DNA of 64,000 bases, taken from Ruegeria aquimaris (GTDB lineage Bacteria; Pseudomonadota; Alphaproteobacteria; Rhodobacterales; Rhodobacteraceae). The position numbers and the translations under genes are program-made. The notes beneath the pieces are model-generated. The model searched no databases and was not told where the DNA came from. It was given only the letters and a program-made list of their open reading frames with translations. The stretch is taken from NCBI RefSeq assembly GCF_025751555.1, contig NZ_JAOWLB010000010.1:62001-126000 (forward strand), given 5' to 3'. This document shows positions 9,649 to 19,239 of the stretch, one piece after another. Within the stretch, counting starts at the first letter, position 1. Each line of letters begins with the position of its first letter.

Positions 9649-10158
9649 ATGAGCGCAAAGGCAGCCGCGCTTGCTGCGGGCAAAGCGTCGTACCCCAACC
9701 CGGAAATTGAGCCGGCGCCCGAAGCAGGTTTTCTGGCCGGTACTTCCCTGCTGACGCAGGATGGAGAGCTACCTGTCGAATTTGTGTCGCCGGGGGACCG
9801 GATCATCACCCGCGACCATGGCTTTGCCCCGCTGCATCACGTCACCCGCGCGCGCCAGACCGTGCGTGCAATCCGCTTTGCCGCCGGGTCGCTGGGCGAT
9901 ACGCGGCCCGATTGCGACCTGATCCTGCCCGCCGGACAAGCCGTTCTGATCCGCGACTGGCGGGCGCAGGCGCTGTTTGGCACCAAGCAGGCCATGGTGC
10001 GGGCCGATGCGCTGGTGGATGGAGAGTTCATCTGCGATCTGGGTCCGCGTGACATGCAGCTGTTCCAACTGCATTTCGACGCCGCTCATGTGCTCTATGC
10101 CGGCGGGCTGGAAGTGGCGGGCCAATGCCTGCCCGCCGCGGGCCGCCTCGCCGCTTAG
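9649..10158 (+). CDS. Hint-domain protein
   Basis: A 169-residue protein consisting mainly of a Hedgehog/intein-type (Hint) domain of the kind abundant in Rhodobacteraceae: GTSLLTQDGELPVEFVSPGDRIITRDHG followed by beta-rich sequence with LILPAGQAVLI and the terminal HFDAAHVLYAGG. The residue that would be the nucleophilic Cys of a splicing Hint domain (usually in a CFTPGT-type motif) is Gly here (GFLAGT), so self-splicing is unlikely. GAGGGA precedes the ATG. The upstream 200 bases are AT-rich compared with the surroundings and hold only promoter-like sequence. Function unknown. Confidence 0.75.
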   Translation: MSAKAAALAAGKASYPNPEIEPAPEAGFLAGTSLLTQDGELPVEFVSPGDRIITRDHGFAPLHHVTRARQTVRAIRFAAGSLGDTRPDCDLILPAGQAVLIRDWRAQALFGTKQAMVRADALVDGEFICDLGPRDMQLFQLHFDAAHVLYAGGLEVAGQCLPAAGRLAA

Positions 10159-11798
10159 ACGCCCAGTTTCCGGAATACCGCCGGCAATTGCTCCGGCAGG
10201 TCCTCGGCGATCAGCCCGGGGCCGAATTCCAGCGCACATTCCACATGCAGCCAGGCGGCGGTCTCGGCCGCCTGCATGGGCGCAAAGCCGCGCGCCAGCA
10301 GCCCGGTGATGAAACCCGCCAGCACGTCGCCCGACCCGGCGGTGGCCAGCCAGGGCGCGGAGCGCTCGTAATGGGCCGAGTTGACCGAGCAGCACCCGTC
10401 GGGCGCCGCGATCACCGTATCTGCCCCCTTGAACAGCACCACACAGCCCGCGCGCTTTGCCGCTTCGCGGGTGGCGTCCACTTTGGAATAGGCCGGTCCC
10501 GTCATTGCGGGCGCGTTCAGCTTCGCGGCAATATCCGGGAACAGCCGCGCAAGCTCGCCGCCATGCGGGGTCAGAACGCAAGCCTCATGCAGTTGGGCAA
10601 ACAGTTCGGCCGGATCCTCGGCAAAGGCAGTTAGCGCATCGGCATCCAGCACCGTTGCGCACCGCGCGGCCAGCGCCACCGGCACCAGATCGCGCGCCCG
10701 TTCGATGCCCATGCCCGGCCCCAGGCAAAGTGCATTCAGGCGGGTATCATCCAACACCGCCGCAAACCCTTCGGCGCCGTCGATCCGCGCCAGCATCAGC
10801 GCGGTGATCTGACAGGCAACCTCCTGCTGCGCGTTGGGTGGCACCCCCAGCGTCACCAGCCCCGCCCCGATCCGGAGCGCACCGCGCGCCGCCAACCGCG
10901 CCGCGCCGGTCCTGCCGGACCCACCGGAGAGGATAAGGGCGTGGCCGTGCGTGTATTTGTGGGACTCCGCCGCCTTGTCCAACAGCCTTGGTTGCGTCAG
11001 GCGCACAATTTCGCTGGCAAGCTCCCTTGCGGCAGCGCGACTTGATGGCAAGTCATCCAAGCCGATGCTCTTCACCACTGTTTTTCCGCAAAAAGCCGGT
11101 CCATCTGAAATTCGATGCCCAACTTTCTCGCGATGAAAACTCACAGACAGTTCAAATTCCAGCTTTCCACGCCCGATCTCATCTTGGGTATCAATGAGAG
11201 GCTTTCCGCTGTCGGCACATAATCCAGAAGGAAGATCAATTGCCACGCGACGCGCGTTGACCACCCCAGATGTGAGCACACCGATCTTCTCATGCAGCCA
11301 GATCTCGCTGCCGACCGGGCGAACCAACCCAGTGCCAAAAACCGCATCCACTATGAGATCGACCTCTCCAACCTCTCCGGTTTGCCAATTCCAGTTTTCT
11401 GGCTCAAACTCCGCAAAGGCCTGAACCTTCCCCGCCTCGCAACACCGTTCATAATTCGCCCGCGCATCCGGCGGCAGCTTATCGGGCGCCCCATAAAGGA
11501 ATACCTCCACGGCCCAGCCGCGCGCGCGCAACAGCCGCGCCACCACGAACCCGTCACCGCCATTGTTGCCCGGCCCGCACAGGACCACCGCGCGCCATGC
11601 CCCTTCCTCTTGCTGCAAATATCCCGGGGGTGCGGGGGCTGGCCCCCGCTCTTCCGCCAGTTCCGGCCATTCCTCGAAAATCGCCTCGACCACGCCGCGG
11701 CCCGCGCGCTCCATCAACTCCAGCCCGGTTACCTCGCCCGAGGCAATGGCCGCTTGTTCTATTGCCCGCATCTGTGCTGCGGTGAGCAGTTCAGCCAT
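10155..11798 (-). CDS. nnr: Bifunctional NAD(P)HX epimerase/ADP-dependent dehydratase
   Basis: A 547-residue two-domain enzyme that repairs hydrated NAD(P)H. Residues 1-~220 are the YjeF_N epimerase (CGPGNNGGDGFVVAR, DAVFGTGL); the C-terminal half is the dehydratase kinase-fold domain (LSGGSGRTGAA, LTPHGGEL, ATAGSGDVLAGFITG). Both catalytic halves look intact. An oddity: residues ~50-67 (RGPAPAPPGYLQQEEG) interrupt the usual link between the first helix and the CGPGNNGG motif, and the DNA there is a copy of the dispersed hairpin repeat described below. The 3' end overlaps the Hint gene by 4 bases, convergent. Confidence 0.93.
   Translation of the reverse strand: MAELLTAAQMRAIEQAAIASGEVTGLELMERAGRGVVEAIFEEWPELAEERGPAPAPPGYLQQEEGAWRAVVLCGPGNNGGDGFVVARLLRARGWAVEVFLYGAPDKLPPDARANYERCCEAGKVQAFAEFEPENWNWQTGEVGEVDLIVDAVFGTGLVRPVGSEIWLHEKIGVLTSGVVNARRVAIDLPSGLCADSGKPLIDTQDEIGRGKLEFELSVSFHREKVGHRISDGPAFCGKTVVKSIGLDDLPSSRAAARELASEIVRLTQPRLLDKAAESHKYTHGHALILSGGSGRTGAARLAARGALRIGAGLVTLGVPPNAQQEVACQITALMLARIDGAEGFAAVLDDTRLNALCLGPGMGIERARDLVPVALAARCATVLDADALTAFAEDPAELFAQLHEACVLTPHGGELARLFPDIAAKLNAPAMTGPAYSKVDATREAAKRAGCVVLFKGADTVIAAPDGCCSVNSAHYERSAPWLATAGSGDVLAGFITGLLARGFAPMQAAETAAWLHVECALEFGPGLIAEDLPEQLPAVFRKLGV
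11603..11650 (-). repeat. Dispersed hairpin repeat, copy A, inside nnr
   Basis: On the minus strand a perfect 8-base hairpin (GCGGGGGC, loop CA, GCCCCCGC; 11649-11632) is followed by CCCCCGGGATATTTG and then CAGCAAGAGGAAG. The order hairpin, CCCCGG(A/G)(G/A)TATTT, GC-rich/AAG tail matches copies at 33638, 36578 and 63492. It is translated in frame within nnr. Confidence 0.7.
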
Positions 11799-11913
11799 GT
11801 TCCGATCACTCGCGATTCAATTTTGATGCTTTTTTGTGCGTCATGATGAAATTTTCACCTCATGCCCATTTTTGCCGCATCTGCACCGGCTGATTTCGGC
11901 AATCGCATTGTGA

Positions 11914-12306
<393 letters not shown>

Positions 12307-12338
12307 CCCGAACACACTCTAGCAGAGGACAACAGAGT

Positions 12339-13745
12339 ATGAGCAAGGACGCAGTTCTTCAGCTGATCAAGGACGAGGGTGCCGAGTATGTCGACATCCG
12401 CTTTACCGACCCCCGGGGCAAACTTCAGCACGTGACCGTCGTGGCCGATCTGGTCGACGAGGATTTCCTGGAAGAAGGCTTCATGTTCGACGGCTCGTCG
12501 ATTGCCGGCTGGAAGTCGATCGAAGCATCGGACATGAAACTGATGCCCGACACCGAGAGCGCCTATGTCGATCCGTTCTACGCGGAAAAGACCATCTGCA
12601 TTCATTGCTCGGTGGTCGAGCCCGACACCGGCGAGGCCTACAACCGCGACCCACGCGGCACCGCCGCCAAGGCCGAGGCCTATCTCAAGGCATCGGGTAT
12701 CGGCGATGTGGCCTATATGGGCCCCGAGGCCGAGTTCTTCCTGTTCGACGACGTGCGCTTCTCGAACACCATCAACAAGGTATCCTATGAAGTCGACGCA
12801 ACCGACGCGTCCTGGAACACCGATACTGAATACGAGACCGGCAACATGGGTCACCGTCCCGGTCTCAAGGGCGGCTATTTCCCGGTCAATCCGACCGACG
12901 AAGCGCAGGATCTGCGTTCGGAAATGCTCTCGACCATGAAGCGCATGGGCATGAAGGTCGACAAGCACCACCACGAAGTGGCGTCCTGCCAGCACGAACT
13001 GGGCCTGATCTTCGGCACGCTGACCAAGCAGGCCGACGAGATCCAGAAATACAAATACGTGATCCACAACGTGGCCCACGCCTATGGCAAGTCGGCCACC
13101 TTCATGCCGAAGCCGATCTATGGCGACAACGGCTCGGGCATGCATGTCAACATGTCGATCTGGAAAGACGGCAAGCCGCTCTTTGCCGGCGACAAATATG
13201 CCGATCTGAGCCAGGAAGCGCTTTATTTCATCGGTGGCATTCTGAAGCACGCCAAGACGCTGAACGCGTTCACCAACCCGGGCACCAACAGCTACAAGCG
13301 TCTGATCCCCGGTTTCGAGGCCCCCGTTCTGCGCGCCTATTCGGCCCGCAACCGCTCGGGCTGCGTTCGTATCCCATGGACCGAGTCGCCGAAAGCCAAG
13401 CGCGTCGAGGCCCGCTTCCCCGATCCGTCGGCAAACCCCTATCTGGCCTTTGCCGCGCTGCTGATGGCCGGTCTTGACGGCATCAAGAACAAGATCGATC
13501 CGGGCGAGGCAATGGACAAGAACCTTTACGACCTGCCCGCCGAGGAACTGGCCGGCATCCCGACCGTCTGCGGCTCGCTGCGCGAAGCGCTGGAATGCCT
13601 GGCGGCAGACCACGACTTCCTGTTGCAGGGCGATGTGTTTACCAAGGACCAGATCGAAGGCTATATCGAGCTGAAGATGGAAGAGGTCCACAAGTACGAG
13701 CACACCCCGCACCCGGTGGAATTCGGCATGTACTACAGCTGCTGA
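12339..13745 (+). CDS. glnA: Glutamine synthetase type I
   Basis: A 468-residue type I glutamine synthetase making glutamine from glutamate, ammonia and ATP. Visible motifs are the N-terminal [11 protein letters not shown] and [10 protein letters not shown], the metal/substrate motif [10 protein letters not shown], the ATP-binding [12 protein letters not shown] and the adenylylation site Tyr in NLYDLP, so GlnE control is expected. The ATG at 12339 was chosen over upstream in-frame codons because [19 protein letters not shown] is the family N terminus and AGAGGACAACAG precedes it. A strong terminator follows. Confidence 0.98.
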   Translation: MSKDAVLQLIKDEGAEYVDIRFTDPRGKLQHVTVVADLVDEDFLEEGFMFDGSSIAGWKSIEASDMKLMPDTESAYVDPFYAEKTICIHCSVVEPDTGEAYNRDPRGTAAKAEAYLKASGIGDVAYMGPEAEFFLFDDVRFSNTINKVSYEVDATDASWNTDTEYETGNMGHRPGLKGGYFPVNPTDEAQDLRSEMLSTMKRMGMKVDKHHHEVASCQHELGLIFGTLTKQADEIQKYKYVIHNVAHAYGKSATFMPKPIYGDNGSGMHVNMSIWKDGKPLFAGDKYADLSQEALYFIGGILKHAKTLNAFTNPGTNSYKRLIPGFEAPVLRAYSARNRSGCVRIPWTESPKAKRVEARFPDPSANPYLAFAALLMAGLDGIKNKIDPGEAMDKNLYDLPAEELAGIPTVCGSLREALECLAADHDFLLQGDVFTKDQIEGYIELKMEEVHKYEHTPHPVEFGMYYSC

Positions 13746-13768
13746 TCTCAGCCTGTATCTCAGATGGG

Positions 13769-13797
13769 GGGCGTCCTTCGGGGCGCCCTCTTTCTTT
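13769..13797 (+). terminator. Rho-independent terminator of glnBA
   Basis: GGGCGTCC, tetraloop TTCG, GGGCGCCC (8 pairs with one G-U), then TCTTTCTTT. It lies 24 bases after the glnA stop. Confidence 0.9.
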
Positions 13798-13858
13798 GAT
13801 TGGTTCATAGTCCAGCGAATTCAGGGCTGGAATCGGCAATTGCTCAATCGTCAAGCAC

Positions 13859-15145
13859 TTAAGGCAACTGAGTTGCTTCCGGGCTGTCTTCCAGCCTGAA
13901 AACCTCAATCGGCTCCCGTATTCCTTTCAGATGCAGGGAACCACGTGAAACCACCCGGAATTCATCTTCGACCGCGATAGCCGCTCTCGTGCTCAGAAGA
14001 ATCTCTCCGTCTTCAGCCTCGTCGCAAAGTCTGGAACCGAGGTTTATCGCGGTCCCGGACGCGGTGTAATCAAACCGCCCTTCGGACCCGACCATTCCGA
14101 CAGTGGCATACCCCATCGATACACCAACACCAAATCCCAGACGGTACCCCAGCCGTTTCCACTGCCGACCGAGGTCCGCCATCCTTTCGCGCATCGCAAC
14201 GGCCAACCGCACGGCTTGGCCGGCCGGGTTATCGCAGGGTATCGGATCATTGAACAAAACCATGATCCCATCCCCCATCCGGTGATCGACGCCCGCCCCA
14301 TGGGCATTGATCAGCTTGCCCATCTCCTCATGATAAGTCTGCAAGACCTCGATGGTCTCTTCGGGTTCGGCGGTTTCGCAAAATGCGGTAAATCCGCGAA
14401 TATCGCAAAACAACACCCCCAGCAGGGCGCGGTGGCTGGACAGCATTCTGTCCGAACCTGAGGAGACAATGGCATTGGCCACCGCGGGTGGCAGAAACCG
14501 TTTGAGCCGCCCCATGCGTTCGATCTCGGCCACTTGCGTGTCGACCCGATCTTGCAGCGATTGGTTGAGTGTTTCCACCTCTTCGGTCTTGTCCTTCAGC
14601 GCACAAAACTGCCGGACATTCTCGACGGCGATCATTGCGTGGTCGGCAAACAACTGGATCAGCTCGATATCAGTGCCTGAAAAGGCCCCGGGAACGCGTC
14701 CGGCCAGGCTCAGAACGCCGTGACACCGATCACGCGCCAGTAAAGGGACGTGCAGCATACTTCTTGCCGCGCCGGTATCCTGACTTGTGGCGACATCCTC
14801 GGTATCGGGAATATGAACAACCGTTCTCGATACCGCCGCGCGCACCAGCGGGTTGGCAACGTCTTCCAATCGGGGCGGTTTCTGGAAATGCAACGCAACC
14901 AGCCATTCGTCTTCGCCCTGATAAGCGGTCAATTGCAGTTCCTGCCCGTCATCCGACAAAAGAAAAAGCCCTGCATGCAGGCTGTCACACAACCGGCGCG
15001 CATGGGCCAGGATCACATCGAATACCGGGAGGCTGTCTTCGCGAGAGCGGGTAATGACCTGAAGAATGTCACGCGATGCCGCCTCACGTTCCCGCATGGC
15101 TTGAAACGTTGGCAAATCGACTTTCGTTTCCGTGTCTGAATTCAA
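13859..15145 (-). CDS. GAF-domain class III adenylate/guanylate cyclase
   Basis: A 428-residue soluble protein. A GAF sensor domain (residues ~20-180) is followed by a short coiled coil (~185-215) and a class III cyclase catalytic domain (~235-420). Catalytic features are present: metal-binding Asp in FCDIRGFT, second Asp in MGDGIMVLFNDP and Asn in ASGTAINLGSRL. It should make cAMP (or cGMP) in response to a small ligand or redox cue bound by GAF. The start is uncertain: TTG at 15145 gives the full N terminus, while the first ATG is 48 bases further in and lacks a clear ribosome site. Confidence 0.9.
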   Translation of the reverse strand: MNSDTETKVDLPTFQAMREREAASRDILQVITRSREDSLPVFDVILAHARRLCDSLHAGLFLLSDDGQELQLTAYQGEDEWLVALHFQKPPRLEDVANPLVRAAVSRTVVHIPDTEDVATSQDTGAARSMLHVPLLARDRCHGVLSLAGRVPGAFSGTDIELIQLFADHAMIAVENVRQFCALKDKTEEVETLNQSLQDRVDTQVAEIERMGRLKRFLPPAVANAIVSSGSDRMLSSHRALLGVLFCDIRGFTAFCETAEPEETIEVLQTYHEEMGKLINAHGAGVDHRMGDGIMVLFNDPIPCDNPAGQAVRLAVAMRERMADLGRQWKRLGYRLGFGVGVSMGYATVGMVGSEGRFDYTASGTAINLGSRLCDEAEDGEILLSTRAAIAVEDEFRVVSRGSLHLKGIREPIEVFRLEDSPEATQLP

Positions 15146-15201
15146 CCTTGGACCCTTGGTCAGGAGATCAAATGAGATTCTTCAAGGCCAATCGTCAAAG
15201 A

Positions 15202-15465
15202 CTATGGCGTCAGATCCATCGCCGTGACGATACCGCTATAGGGCAAGCCCGCCTGGTCGTTCAGGGCGCGCACGTCGTCGGCTGTCTCGGCCTCGAAAAG
15301 ACACATGCAACGTCCGTCCTGCGGCGCAAACGTCGACCGGATATATCGGATTTCGGTTCCCGCCGCGCGCATTTCCGCCGCCTTCGAAATCGCGGCCTTC
15401 TGCGCCCCTGCCAGGTCTTCCATAGCGATCCCCTTGAGATCGCGCTCTACCATAAATACCGGCAT
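15202..15465 (-). CDS. DUF4242 family protein (possible metal-binding ferredoxin-like fold)
   Basis: An 87-residue protein (MPVFMVERDLKG..., CMCLFEAETADDVRALN, AGLPYSGIVTAMDL) resembling the DUF4242/nickel-binding SCO4226-type family, which forms a dimeric ferredoxin-like fold. The ATG at 15465 is chosen because GGGAGGCGG precedes it; a longer reading starting about 100 bases upstream lacks similarity. It follows the cyclase on the same strand, 56 bases upstream of it, and could be cotranscribed. The biochemical role is unknown. Confidence 0.7.
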   Translation of the reverse strand: MPVFMVERDLKGIAMEDLAGAQKAAISKAAEMRAAGTEIRYIRSTFAPQDGRCMCLFEAETADDVRALNDQAGLPYSGIVTAMDLTP

Positions 15466-15669
15466 CCGCCTCCCACTCCTCGGTTCCGTTGATGTCAAAT
15501 CATACAACAAAGCCTTCGTCGGTAGAACGAGCAATTGAGCATCTTTTCTTTTCCACGAGGTTCCGGACGCCAAGTTGCCGCCGCTCAGCGCCGCCGATAC
15601 ATTCTGCGCAGGTCAGACAAGTTCAGCAAACTATGTTAGACTTAGGCTTCCGAACCAGGAGACAGCCCC

Positions 15670-16248
15670 ATGATAACCAAACTTGCAGTTGCGCAAGTTC
15701 TCCGTGTTTCGACTGTTGTGCTATCCAGTGCAATCGCGGTCTTTGCGCCGGTCCGTTCGATTGCGCAATCCGCTGATTGCCAGGTTCAAGAACTTTTTCG
15801 ACAACAAGAAGCTGTTGCCGTTTTTCGCAGACTTCACCTTGAGATCGGAACTCTGATGCAAGCGCAATCCGAAGCCATTCTAGAAGTTGACCACGATGTC
15901 GTGATCAGCAGCCTCGATGACGGTGGTTTTTTTGGGCCAACCGGGTTTCTCGGCAAGCGTATGGACAAAGGTCAAAGCGAGATAAAATCAATCCTGATCG
16001 CGGGCCGCCGATTAGGAATGGATGACGAAGCTGTGGCCCGGATGGACGAGATCGAAGCGAGCGCAGATGAAATCATCGCAGTCGGGCACGAGATGGTGAC
16101 TTTGCTCGGAGATGGGCAAACCAAGCAGGCGACCACACTCTATGCGAGAAGCTCCGTGCCAGCCCAGGTTGCAGCGGTTGGAGCCGCCTATACCATGTCT
16201 TCTGGATTGGAGCGGAAAGCGAAGGTGATGTCACTCAAGTGCCGCTGA
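15670..16248 (+). CDS. Exported protein of unknown function, probably helical
   Basis: A 192-residue protein. The N terminus (MITKLAVAQVLRVSTVV... to AQS) looks like a cleavable signal peptide. The rest is largely amphipathic helix with little predicted beta structure, reminiscent of the four-helix periplasmic sensor domains of chemoreceptors but without membrane or signalling parts. Cysteines near both ends (ADCQVQE and the terminal SLKCR) could form a disulfide. AGGAGA precedes the ATG. I do not recognise the family. It is divergent from the DUF4242 gene, with a 204-base shared upstream region. Confidence 0.6.
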   Translation: MITKLAVAQVLRVSTVVLSSAIAVFAPVRSIAQSADCQVQELFRQQEAVAVFRRLHLEIGTLMQAQSEAILEVDHDVVISSLDDGGFFGPTGFLGKRMDKGQSEIKSILIAGRRLGMDDEAVARMDEIEASADEIIAVGHEMVTLLGDGQTKQATTLYARSSVPAQVAAVGAAYTMSSGLERKAKVMSLKCR

Positions 16249-16409
16249 TCCGCACCACGCTGTTTCCACGTCCGGAGCATTCTCCCAGCGGCGGGCAGGC
16301 ACCAAGTAAGTTACCTACGCCTTTTGACCCGAGCAGAGTTCATATTCCCCTTTGAGCCAAGCCCCTGCCCGGCTAGTCTGAATGTGTATTACTGGCAAAG
16401 GACTATTTC

Positions 16410-17246
16410 ATGCGGCTTCTTGCTTTGACACTGGCGATCACACTGACCGCCGGCACTGTTGCGGCCCAGACCATCGAGCGTATTCGCGACACCGGGAAAA
16501 TCACCATAGGATTCCGCGTCGACGCCGCACCACTCTCCTTTGCCGATGCCGAAGGTCGACCTGCGGGGTATACACCTTTGCTCTGCGACAGGCTGGCGCA
16601 ATCAATGGCCGACCGGCTGGACATGGCCGAATTGAAGGCGAGCTTTGTGCCGGTTACGACCACGGACAGGTTCGAACGGATCGCCAAGGGTGAAATCGAC
16701 ATTCTCTGCGGCGCGGCGACCGTGACGCTGGAGCGGCAGAAGATCGTCGATTTCTCGATCCCGGTCTATGTGGACGGGACTTCCGTTATCACGCGGCGCG
16801 GTGCGGGCACTCACCTGTCTGACCTTGCGGGCAAGACCATAGGCTTTCGCGCCGACACCACCACCGAACAGGCTGTCTTGAACTCGTTTCAGGCTGCCGA
16901 GCTAGAGGCCCGTTTCGAACGCTTCACCGATCACAAGGCCGGGTTCAAAGCGCTGAACGATGGTACACTCGACGCCTATTTCGCCGATCAATCGATCCTG
17001 ATATATAACTATCTTGCGGGCAAGATGGCCGACCGCTTCCAGCTTATGGACGAGATCCTGACGCTTGAAAAACAAGCGCTTGCCCTGCCCCGAGGCGACA
17101 GCGATTTCCGTCTTCTGGTCGATACGCTGCTGTCTGAAATGTATGCCGACGGCACCATCGACCGCGTCTTTCGCGAAGCGCTGCCCGGTGTCCAACCGGG
17201 CGCTGCGCTAAAGGCGATGTTCCTGATCGCGCCCACGCTGCCCTGA
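16410..17246 (+). CDS. Family 3 (polar amino acid type) extracellular solute-binding protein
   Basis: A 278-residue periplasmic binding protein with a signal peptide (MRLLALTLAITLTAGTVAAQ). The SBP_bac_3 fold is recognisable from IRDTGKITIGFRVDAAPLSF, RFERIAKGEIDILCGAATVTLER, LAGKTIGFRADTTTEQAV and LNDGTLDAYFADQS. It probably binds an amino acid or a small related solute. No ABC permease or ATPase gene lies beside it, so it either works with a transporter elsewhere or is a sensor. A lytic transglycosylase follows after 17 bases and may be cotranscribed. Confidence 0.88.
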   Translation: MRLLALTLAITLTAGTVAAQTIERIRDTGKITIGFRVDAAPLSFADAEGRPAGYTPLLCDRLAQSMADRLDMAELKASFVPVTTTDRFERIAKGEIDILCGAATVTLERQKIVDFSIPVYVDGTSVITRRGAGTHLSDLAGKTIGFRADTTTEQAVLNSFQAAELEARFERFTDHKAGFKALNDGTLDAYFADQSILIYNYLAGKMADRFQLMDEILTLEKQALALPRGDSDFRLLVDTLLSEMYADGTIDRVFREALPGVQPGAALKAMFLIAPTLP

Positions 17247-17263
17247 CATCTGACAGAACTGAC

Positions 17264-18067
17264 ATGGTACCCGACATGCGTCCACTCCTTCTGGCCCTGT
17301 TCCTGGCCCAATTTCCCTCTATCAGCGCCGCTCTGACCTGCGGCAACACCGCTACGGGGTTTAATGCCTGGAAGGCCGAGTTCGCGCAGTTGGCGCGGCG
17401 AAACGGCATCGGCAAAGCGGGTCTAAGCGCTCTGGAACAGGCCAGCTATGCAACGGCCACGATCCGTGCGGATCGCGGCCAGAAGAGCTTCAAGTACTCG
17501 CTGGAAAAGTTCATGCAGGTGCGTGGCGCCGAGACCATCGTCGCACAGGGCCGCAAGCGCAAGGCGCGCAATCCCGAGTTCTATGCCGCTCTCGAACGGC
17601 AATACGGCGTGCCAGCGGGCATCCTGATTGCACTGCACGGCATGGAAACCGCCTTTGGCAGCTTTATGGGCGACAGCCCCGTTGTAGCTGCGATCACCAC
17701 CCTGGCCTATGATTGCCGCAGGTCTGATTTCTTTATCCCCCATGCCTTGGCCGCGCTGGAGCTGGTTGACCGCAAGGCGATCACCGCCAATACCAAAGGA
17801 GCCAAGCACGGCGAGCTGGGGCACACTCAGTTCCTTCCCGGAAACGCCCTGACCTATGGCGTCGACGCAACCGGAGATGGAAAGGTCGATTTTTACAACA
17901 TGACCGACGCACTGGCCTCGACCGCCAACTTTCTGCGCCAGAAGGGCTGGAAACCGGGCCGCGGATACCAGCCCGGAGAACCCAATTTCGAAGTAATCAA
18001 GCAATGGAACGCGGCTTCGGTCTACCAGCAGGCGATCGCTATCATGGCGCGGAGAATCGACAGCTAA
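17264..18067 (+). CDS. Lytic murein transglycosylase, MltB-like (SLT_2 domain)
   Basis: A 267-residue exported peptidoglycan lytic enzyme. A signal peptide is followed by the transglycosylase domain: YGVPAGILIALHGMETAFG carries the catalytic Glu in the family G(V/M)ETxFG context, then HTQFLPGNALTYGVD and ALASTANFLRQKGW. It cleaves the glycan strand to form anhydromuramyl products. The C-terminal peptidoglycan-binding domain of longer MltB proteins is absent. The ATG at 17264 and that at 17276 are both possible; neither has a strong ribosome site. Confidence 0.88.
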   Translation: MVPDMRPLLLALFLAQFPSISAALTCGNTATGFNAWKAEFAQLARRNGIGKAGLSALEQASYATATIRADRGQKSFKYSLEKFMQVRGAETIVAQGRKRKARNPEFYAALERQYGVPAGILIALHGMETAFGSFMGDSPVVAAITTLAYDCRRSDFFIPHALAALELVDRKAITANTKGAKHGELGHTQFLPGNALTYGVDATGDGKVDFYNMTDALASTANFLRQKGWKPGRGYQPGEPNFEVIKQWNAASVYQQAIAIMARRIDS

Positions 18068-18129
18068 TAGTTGCATCCAGTCAATCGAACGACGTCCGGG
18101 TGACAAACTCCTGCCACAATTGATGAGGT

Positions 18130-18141
18130 TTTTAGCTAAAA
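18130..18141. promoter_or_regulatory. 12-base palindrome in the leader of the next gene
   Basis: TTTTAGCTAAAA is a perfect palindrome within an AT-rich stretch, about 135 bases before the gene at 18275. It could be an operator or a promoter element. No regulator can be named. Confidence 0.25.
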
Positions 18142-18274
18142 TACTGGTTTCCAGTCCCGAACCAATTTGAACAGAAAAGGTGAATTGCCCTCCTATCATG
18201 CCTTTTCGGCCCCATTTTCTCCACCATACCCGCCTAGATTTGGATTCAGATGAACACGTATGGAGGAACTCACT

Positions 18275-19186
18275 GTGGCACAGGCAGGCAAGTATCACGG
18301 TGGACTGGTATTCCTGGGAAACGAAGAAGGCGTTCTCGATCGCTTCAGTCGGATCGTTACCGCCACCCTCGAGGATTACGGGCACGCCGTCGAGCGTCAG
18401 ACGCTACTGAGTGATCGTGAAGCCCGCATCGTCTCGAGCCAGTTTCTTGTCAAGTTGACGCTCGAAGCGGACGCCGAAGAAAACCCGCGTGCCCGTCTCC
18501 TTGACGAGGCGGCAGGCCTAAACCGCCGTATGCACATGGCCAAGATACGCCCCCGAAACCGTCTCGTCATTGCGATCACCCCGGTTTCCGAGTGCTCCGA
18601 AGACCGCGATGTCACAGAACTCATGCTGGTGGTGATGCTGTATCGAATGGTCGATCTCTACGCCAGCGAGCTGATCGAATGGCTGGACCCGAATGTGAAA
18701 CTGACGGTCGAACAGTTTCTCGGCGCGTTCTCCAACATCTCGCCGCGGCGGGTGCGCGGACGCCAGCAGATCATTTACAATCAAGGCGACCGCTTTGCCT
18801 CGATCGACGAAACCGCGCCCGGTCTCGCAACCCGATATGACACGATCATGGGTCAGACGGCGCATCAGGGAGAAACGGGTCTCATCGAGCTGACGGAACA
18901 GGAAGCCCTGGCCCTTGCCTTTCGCAGCGACCCGCGCCCCGACGAACTGGATGGCCTCACCCCAGAGGAGAGAGCCCAGAACGATATTCGCCGACTGGCG
19001 AGCTGGGGCATGACCGGTTGTCTCGCCTTTGTCTCGGCGCCGATCGCAGTTTCACTCGCCGCCGTGAACCTGATCCGTGGCGAGGATTTTCGCCTGAACA
19101 CACAAGTCCTGTCGCTGACCGCCGCAATGGTTTTCATGCAAAGCTCGGGCGCCATGACAAGCGTCCTGTCATTCCTGCCGCTCTAA
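18275..19186 (+). CDS. Conserved-looking hypothetical protein with C-terminal membrane segments
   Basis: A 303-residue protein I do not recognise. The start is best set at the GTG at 18275, because GGAGG lies 8 bases before it (the sequence ATGGAGGAACTCACTGTG); the ATG at 18260 has no ribosome site. The first ~250 residues are soluble and mixed alpha/beta (GGLVFLGNEEGVLDRF, RNRLVIAITPVSE). The last 60 contain two hydrophobic segments (WGMTGCLAFVSAPIAVSLAAV and VLSLTAAMVFMQSSGAM), so it is probably tail-anchored. A terminator follows. Confidence 0.65.
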   Translation: MAQAGKYHGGLVFLGNEEGVLDRFSRIVTATLEDYGHAVERQTLLSDREARIVSSQFLVKLTLEADAEENPRARLLDEAAGLNRRMHMAKIRPRNRLVIAITPVSECSEDRDVTELMLVVMLYRMVDLYASELIEWLDPNVKLTVEQFLGAFSNISPRRVRGRQQIIYNQGDRFASIDETAPGLATRYDTIMGQTAHQGETGLIELTEQEALALAFRSDPRPDELDGLTPEERAQNDIRRLASWGMTGCLAFVSAPIAVSLAAVNLIRGEDFRLNTQVLSLTAAMVFMQSSGAMTSVLSFLPL

Positions 19187-19206
19187 CAACAGGTAGATAA
19201 CGGCCC

Positions 19207-19239
19207 AAGGCCTTCGCCGGATCAGGCGGAGGCCTTTTT
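19207..19239 (+). terminator. Rho-independent terminator
   Basis: AAGGCCTTCGCC, loop GGATCA region, GGCGGAGGCCTT then a T run. The stem has one mismatch. It sits 20 bases after the 18275 gene and touches the end of the convergent DUF3445 gene. Confidence 0.85.
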
